NCBI RefSeq assembly: GCF_014490035.1
Contig: NZ_CP061008.1
Location: 4,092,001 to 4,156,000, forward strand
Reading direction: 5' to 3'
From: Achromobacter xylosoxidans
GTDB taxonomy: Bacteria; Pseudomonadota; Gammaproteobacteria; Burkholderiales; Burkholderiaceae_B
DNA: 64,000 bases
How positions within the stretch are numbered: position 1 is the first letter of the stretch; every line of letters begins with the position of its first letter. This document shows, in pieces, positions 59,917 through 64,000 of the stretch. The translations under genes and the position numbers were made by a program. The notes under the pieces were generated by a model. That model worked only from the letters and a program-made list of their open reading frames with translations, made no database searches and was not told where the DNA came from.

Positions 59917-60360
59917 TCAGATCGGCATGTTGAAATAGACGACCCGCTCCGTCTCCCTGAATCCCAGACGCGCATGCGTGGCCTGGCTTACGACATTGTC
60001 CAGCGCGGTATCCGAGGCCAGCTCCTTGCAGCCCCTGTCGCTGGCCCATGCCCGGACGGCAGCAATCAAGGCCCTGGCCGCGCCCTGCCGCCTGGCCTCG
60101 GGCATGACGTACAGGCCTTCCAGGAACGCCACCGGACTGGAGTCCGTTCCATTTACGTAGTCCGTCCTGATGGAAGCTTCGGCCAACCCAATCGCGAGCC
60201 CGTCGTCGGCGCGCACCAGGAACTGAACGTACCGGTCCGGCGCGCAGACCTGATCGTCCATATCGTCCTGATGCTCGGCAGCTGACGCGTCAGGCCAAAG
60301 CGCCATGCGCAGTTGGAGCCAGGCCTTATCCCGGGAGGAGGTAATTGCGGCGGTTTTCAT
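59917..60360 (-). CDS. aac(6'): Aminoglycoside 6'-N-acetyltransferase-like GNAT protein, AAC(6')-I type
   Basis: A 147-residue GNAT acetyltransferase. It carries the AAC(6')-I signature text: LQLRMALWPDASAAEHQDDM, LAEASIRTDYVNGTDSSPVA, FLEGLYVMPEARRQGAARAL (acetyl-CoA loop) and ELASDTALDNVVSQATHARL, GFRETERVVYF. This is much closer to chromosomal AAC(6')-I enzymes than to general GNATs. It would acetylate the 6'-amino group of drugs such as tobramycin or kanamycin. The start at 60360 matches the family N-terminus. Whether it is expressed enough to give resistance is unknown. Confidence 0.85.
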   Translation of the reverse strand: MKTAAITSSRDKAWLQLRMALWPDASAAEHQDDMDDQVCAPDRYVQFLVRADDGLAIGLAEASIRTDYVNGTDSSPVAFLEGLYVMPEARRQGAARALIAAVRAWASDRGCKELASDTALDNVVSQATHARLGFRETERVVYFNMPI

Positions 60361-60449
60361 GGACAGGGTTCGTTTTCCAGGTGACGCCCGAAAATTTATC
60401 ACCCTGCCCCGCCCGCTGTCGAAACCCATCCGGCGTCGGCACGCGCGCC

Positions 60450-61220
60450 CTACTCCTGCACCGGCACCGTATAGTTCAGCGCCAGCCTGCCGCCATCCGC
60501 GTACACCGTCTGCCCGGTCACGTAGCTGGCGTCATCGCTGGCCAGGAACACCGCCACCTTGGCGACTTCGTCGGTCGATCCCAGGCGCTGCATCGGAATG
60601 CGCGACAGCACGGTCCGGCGGGCTTCGGGGTTGCTGGTGATCGTGGCCAGGATCTCGGTGTCGATGCTGCCGGGGCCGATGGCGTTGACGCGGATGCCGT
60701 GCGGCGCCAGGGACAGCGCCATCGACTTGGTCATCTGGCGCACCGCGCCCTTGCTGGCGCCGTATGCCAACTGGTCTGGCATCGCCAGTTCCGCCGTCAT
60801 CGAGGACAGGGTCACGATGGCGCCGTTGCCGCGTCCGCCCGCCACCATGGCGCGCGCGGCGGCCTGCGCCACCAGGAAGGTGCCGCGCACGTTGACGTTC
60901 ATGACCGCATCCAGGTCTTCCAGCTTCAGGTCCAGGAAGTCCGCCGCGCGGATCACGCCGGCGTTGCAGACGCAGATGTCCAGGCCGCCCCAGCGCCGCA
61001 GGCACTCGTCGGCCAGCTTCTGGGCGTCGGCCGGGTCGGTCACGTCGGCCACCAGCGCGGCGGCGCGATCGCCCAGGGCGCGGGCCGCGGCCATCAGTTC
61101 GGCCTCCTTGCGGTCGGCCAGCAGCACGTATGCGCCCTCGGCCGCGAAGCGCCGCGCGATCGCCAGTCCAATGCCCCCGGCCGCGCCGGTGACCAGCGCC
61201 ACCTTGTCCTGCAATCTCAT
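60450..61220 (-). CDS. Short-chain dehydrogenase/reductase (FabG-like)
   Basis: A 256-residue classical SDR: VALVTGAAGGIGLAIARRFA, ICVCNAGVI, IVTLSSMTAELAMPDQLAYG with YGASKGA carrying the catalytic Tyr and Lys, and VTGQTVYADGG at the C-terminus. It lies one base after the LivF-type gene and closes an operon with a Liv-type transporter, so it probably oxidises the imported compound or an early product of it. Confidence 0.92.
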   Translation of the reverse strand: MRLQDKVALVTGAAGGIGLAIARRFAAEGAYVLLADRKEAELMAAARALGDRAAALVADVTDPADAQKLADECLRRWGGLDICVCNAGVIRAADFLDLKLEDLDAVMNVNVRGTFLVAQAAARAMVAGGRGNGAIVTLSSMTAELAMPDQLAYGASKGAVRQMTKSMALSLAPHGIRVNAIGPGSIDTEILATITSNPEARRTVLSRIPMQRLGSTDEVAKVAVFLASDDASYVTGQTVYADGGRLALNYTVPVQE

Positions 61221-61221
61221 C

Positions 61222-61920
61222 TCAGACTCCTACGTAGGCGGCCACCAGGTCGGGCCGCTGGGACAATTCCGCCGAGCTGCCGCGCCACACCGTCACGCCC
61301 TTGTCGAGGATGACGTTGCGGTCCGACAGGCGCAGCAAGGCCGTGGTGTTCTTGTCCACCACGATCATCGACAAACCTTCGGCTTTCAATTGGGCCAGCA
61401 CGCGCCAGATTTCGGCGCGCACCACCGGCGCCAGCCCTTCGGTGGCTTCGTCCAGCACCAGCAGGCTGGGGTTGGTCATCAGCGCCCGGCCCAGCGCCAG
61501 CATCTGCTGCTCGCCGCCGGATAGTTGCGTGCCCAGGTTGGCGCGGCGTTCGTGCAGGCGCGGAAACAGTTCATACACGCGTTCCAGCGTCCAGCCGCGG
61601 CCGCCGCCGCGGTGTATCGCCGTGGCGATCAGGTTCTCTTCCACCGTCAGGGTCGGGAAGATCTGGCGCCCTTCGGGCACCAGCGACAGGCCCAGCCGGC
61701 CGATGCGGTACGGCGCCAGTCCGCGCAGGGACCGTTCGCCGTAGCGGATGCTGCCCTGGCTGGCCGGCAGCAGGCCGAACAGGCATTTGATGACGGTGCT
61801 GCGGCCCATGCCGTTGCGGCCGATCAGGCCGACGACCTCGCCCTGGCCCACGTCCAGGTCTACGCCGAACAAGGCCTGGCAATGCCCGTAGGCCGCCGTC
61901 AATCCGCTGATGCTCAACAT
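61222..61920 (-). CDS. Liv-type ABC ATPase, LivF subunit with Walker A Lys replaced by Arg
   Basis: A 232-residue LivF-like ATPase. The Walker A reads GRNGMGRST: the normally invariant Lys is Arg40 (codon CGC). The rest is typical: LVPEGRQIFPTLTVEENL, signature LSGGEQQMLALGRALM, Walker B LLVLDEATEGLAP. After Walker B the text MIVVDKNTTALLRLSD departs from the usual LVEQN. Lys to CGC needs several base changes, so a sequencing slip is unlikely. The subunit may hydrolyse ATP poorly or only bind it, leaving its LivG partner as the main ATPase. Confidence 0.9.
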   Translation of the reverse strand: MLSISGLTAAYGHCQALFGVDLDVGQGEVVGLIGRNGMGRSTVIKCLFGLLPASQGSIRYGERSLRGLAPYRIGRLGLSLVPEGRQIFPTLTVEENLIATAIHRGGGRGWTLERVYELFPRLHERRANLGTQLSGGEQQMLALGRALMTNPSLLVLDEATEGLAPVVRAEIWRVLAQLKAEGLSMIVVDKNTTALLRLSDRNVILDKGVTVWRGSSAELSQRPDLVAAYVGV

Positions 61921-61931
61921 GGCGGGGCTCC

Positions 61932-62705
61932 TTATGCGTCGGCGTCGTCGCCCAGATAGGCGCGGCGCACGTCGGGATGGTTGCGTATCTGGTCCGCGCT
62001 GCCGGTGGCGATGACTTTGCCGTAGACCAGCACGCTGATGCGGTCGGCCAGCGCAAACACGGCGTTCATGTCGTGTTCGACCAGCACGATGGTGTAGCGG
62101 CCCTTCAGGCTTTGCAGCAAGGCGATCACGCCGGCGCTTTCGGCCGCGCTCATCCCGGCCATGGGCTCGTCCAGCAGCAGCACCGACGGCTCGCCCGCCA
62201 AGGCCATGGCAATCTCCAGCTGGCGGCGCTGGCCGTAGGCCAGGCTGTCCACCTGCGCCTCGGCCACATCTTCCAGCTGGCAGGCCCGCAGCGCCTCGGT
62301 CGCGGCGTCGACCACGTCGGCGCAATCGCGCAAGGCGGTCCAGCCCGACAGGCGCCGGCGGCGCTTGCGCAAGGCCGCCAGGCAGGCGTTGTCCAGCACC
62401 GTGTAGCTGTCGAACACCGAGGTCACCTGATAGGAACGCAGCATGCCCAGCGCCACGCGCTCCTGCACCGAGGCGCGGGAAACGTCGGAGGCGCCCAGGC
62501 GCACGGCGCCGCCATCGGGCCGCAGCTCGCCCGACAGCAGGTTGATCAAAGTCGTCTTGCCCGCGCCGTTGGGGCCGATCAGCGCGTGCAGTTCGCCAGG
62601 GGCCACGTCCAGCGACACGCCGTCGGTCGCCTTCAGGCCGCCGAAGCGGCGCACCAGGTCCTGCGTGGACAGTCCAACGGGCGCGGCAGCGGTTTGCGTG
62701 CTCAT
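61932..62705 (-). CDS. Liv-type ABC ATPase, LivG subunit
   Basis: A 257-residue ATPase with intact motifs: Walker A GPNGAGKTT, LGMLRSYQVTSVFDSYTVLD, signature LAYGQRRQLEIAMALA, Walker B VLLLDEPMAGMS and H-loop VLVEHDMNAVFALAD. It lies 11 bases before the LivF gene and overlaps the LivM gene by four bases. It should form a heterodimer with the LivF subunit that lacks the Walker A Lys. Confidence 0.93.
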   Translation of the reverse strand: MSTQTAAAPVGLSTQDLVRRFGGLKATDGVSLDVAPGELHALIGPNGAGKTTLINLLSGELRPDGGAVRLGASDVSRASVQERVALGMLRSYQVTSVFDSYTVLDNACLAALRKRRRRLSGWTALRDCADVVDAATEALRACQLEDVAEAQVDSLAYGQRRQLEIAMALAGEPSVLLLDEPMAGMSAAESAGVIALLQSLKGRYTIVLVEHDMNAVFALADRISVLVYGKVIATGSADQIRNHPDVRRAYLGDDADA

Positions 62706-63733
62706 GCCGAAGCCTCCTTGGCGATCGCGTCCGGCGGGCGGCGGTCCTGTTGCTCACCCGCGGCCGGCGGCTGAGCCGCGGGCGCGGCGGGCGGCGGACG
62801 CCGCAGCCAGGCCAGCGAATTGGCATAGCCGCCCTTGGCCACCATGGCGATGATCACCACCGCCGGCCCCATCAGCAGCATCCAATGCTGCGTCATGCTC
62901 TTGAAGGCTTCTTCCATCAGCAGATAGGCAACGGCGCCGAAGATCGGACCCAGCACATTGCCCAGCCCGCCTATCACCACCATGACGATGAGCTCGCCCG
63001 ACACCGGCCAGGACATGTAGCTGGGCGAGGCGAAGGCGGTCAGGTTGGCCAGCAGCAGCCCGGCCACGCCGGTCAGCACCCCAGAGGCCACGTAGGCCGT
63101 CAGACGCACGCCGAATACCGAGTAGCCCAGCGCGTCCACGCGGCGCGGGTTGGCATGGGTGGCGCGCAGGATCATGCCGAAGGGCGAGCGGCGCAGGCGC
63201 AGCATCGCCAGGCTGGACACCAGCAGCACCGCCCAGGCCGCCCAGTACACCGGCTGGCTGCCGCCCAGGTCGAACAGGCCGAAGGAACTGGCTTCGTAGA
63301 TGTTCAGGCCGTCGTCGCCGCCATACTCGCGCAGGCTGACCGCCAGGAAATAGAACATCTGCGCAAACGCCAGCGTAATCATGATGAAGCCTATGCCCGA
63401 GGTGCGCAGGCAGACCGTGCCGACGATCAGCGCCACCAGCGCGCACACCGCGATGCAGACGGCCAGTTGCAGCCAGCCGTTGCCGAAGCCGTAATAGCTG
63501 AGGATGCCCACGGCATAGCAGCCCAGGCCCAGGAACATGGCGTGGCCGAAGCTCACCAATCCGGCAAAGCCCAGCACCAGGTTCAGCGCCAGCGCGGCCA
63601 ACGCATAGATCAGGATGCGCGCGCCCAGCGTCACGTAGAACGGTTCGCCCAGCCATTGCGCCACGAAAGGCACGCCGGCCAGGACCAGGAACAGCAAGGG
63701 CAGCGCCCAGCGCCGGTATGTGTGTTCTTGCAT
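62702..63733 (-). CDS. Liv-type ABC permease, LivM subunit
   Basis: A 343-residue inner-membrane permease with LNLVLGFAGLVSFGHAMFLG and SPFGMILRATHANPRRVDAL, typical of LivM, followed by VVIGGLGNVLGPIFGAVAYL. The C-terminus is a Pro/Ala/Gln-rich tail. It overlaps the LivG gene by four bases. The ATG at 63733 gives the family N-terminus. The substrate is unknown. Confidence 0.93.
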   Translation of the reverse strand: MQEHTYRRWALPLLFLVLAGVPFVAQWLGEPFYVTLGARILIYALAALALNLVLGFAGLVSFGHAMFLGLGCYAVGILSYYGFGNGWLQLAVCIAVCALVALIVGTVCLRTSGIGFIMITLAFAQMFYFLAVSLREYGGDDGLNIYEASSFGLFDLGGSQPVYWAAWAVLLVSSLAMLRLRRSPFGMILRATHANPRRVDALGYSVFGVRLTAYVASGVLTGVAGLLLANLTAFASPSYMSWPVSGELIVMVVIGGLGNVLGPIFGAVAYLLMEEAFKSMTQHWMLLMGPAVVIIAMVAKGGYANSLAWLRRPPPAAPAAQPPAAGEQQDRRPPDAIAKEASA

Positions 63734-63761
63734 GATGATCCAACCCCAGTACAAGCGCGCG

Positions 63762-64000
63762 TCAACGACGCGCCGAGAAGACCAGGCCTTGCGGCCGGAA
63801 CGCCAGCACCACGGCCATCAGCACGTAGATCAGCATGGAAGCCAGGGCCGGCCCGACCGCGTTGGCGACGGAGGCGTCGAACACGGCGCGCAGCAGGTCG
63901 GGCAGGAAGGCCCGGCCCAGCGTGTCTATCATCGCGATCAGCAGCGCCGCGACCAGCGTGCCGCGCACCGAGCCGATGCCGCCGACCACGATCACCACCA
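63762..64000 (-). CDS. Liv-type ABC permease, LivH subunit, C-terminal part only
   Basis: The last 78 residues of a LivH-like permease; the gene runs off the right edge. The visible part has VVGGIGSVRGTLVAALLIAM, the conserved cytoplasmic loop contacting the ATPase, then a final membrane helix (LIYVLMAVVLAFRPQGLV). It lies 28 bases before the LivM gene in the same operon. A binding-protein gene is expected beyond the window. Confidence 0.9.
   Translation of the reverse strand, partial: VVIVVGGIGSVRGTLVAALLIAMIDTLGRAFLPDLLRAVFDASVANAVGPALASMLIYVLMAVVLAFRPQGLVFSARR

Overview
The window is GC-rich, tightly packed DNA from a beta-proteobacterium of the order Burkholderiales. The gene content points to the Alcaligenaceae (Achromobacter/Bordetella type): many LysR regulators, several Liv-type ABC uptake systems with large numbers of CoA-metabolism genes, FecI/FecR/TonB-receptor cassettes, and a true penicillin G acylase, an enzyme known from Achromobacter. 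The genus is inferred from gene content and was not tested by alignment. No rRNA, insertion sequence, prophage or CRISPR array is visible. One tRNA-Ala(CGC) lies at 6.85 kb.

Layout, 0-24 kb: the 5' part of a riboflavin synthase gene; an aldehyde dehydrogenase divergent from a GntR regulator and a short-chain dehydrogenase, with a clear palindromic operator; two tiny overlapping genes; an iron-related region (PvdS-like ECF sigma factor, lone FecR N-terminal domain, leftover C-terminus of a siderophore-type ABC exporter) that looks like a decayed siderophore locus; xthA; the tRNA; a LuxR solo; a LysR-controlled unit of binding protein, thiolase and acyl-CoA ligase; a sodium/solute symporter under a TPP riboswitch (probable thiamine-related transporter); an LLM monooxygenase; a four-gene envelope operon starting with marC and facing a TetR gene across a near-perfect palindrome; an MFS exporter with its LysR gene; and hutG.

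24-45 kb: a continuous, translationally coupled operon encodes a complete Liv-type ABC importer, an SCP2-type thiolase, an acyl-CoA ligase and a GntR regulator. It probably takes up and CoA-activates an unknown organic acid. Next come a LysR gene, a 1203-residue fused ABC exporter, penicillin G acylase with a divergent LysR gene, a DHA2 drug exporter with a TetR gene, and a LysR / RidA-like / old-yellow-enzyme group with a perfect T-N11-A operator.

45-64 kb: two FecI-FecR-TonB receptor cassettes, each behind a candidate Fur box, flank a methionine island: metR, a DUF1852 gene (mesX), a core methionine synthase (mesD) and a flavin reductase. This set matches the oxygen-dependent, folate-independent methionine synthase type. 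After the second cassette come a quinone oxidoreductase and ArsR pair with twin operators, a lipoprotein and SH3-like pair, an AAC(6')-I-type acetyltransferase, and the start of another Liv-type transporter operon with a FabG-like dehydrogenase. The LivF-type ATPase of that operon lacks the Walker A lysine. The last gene runs off the window.
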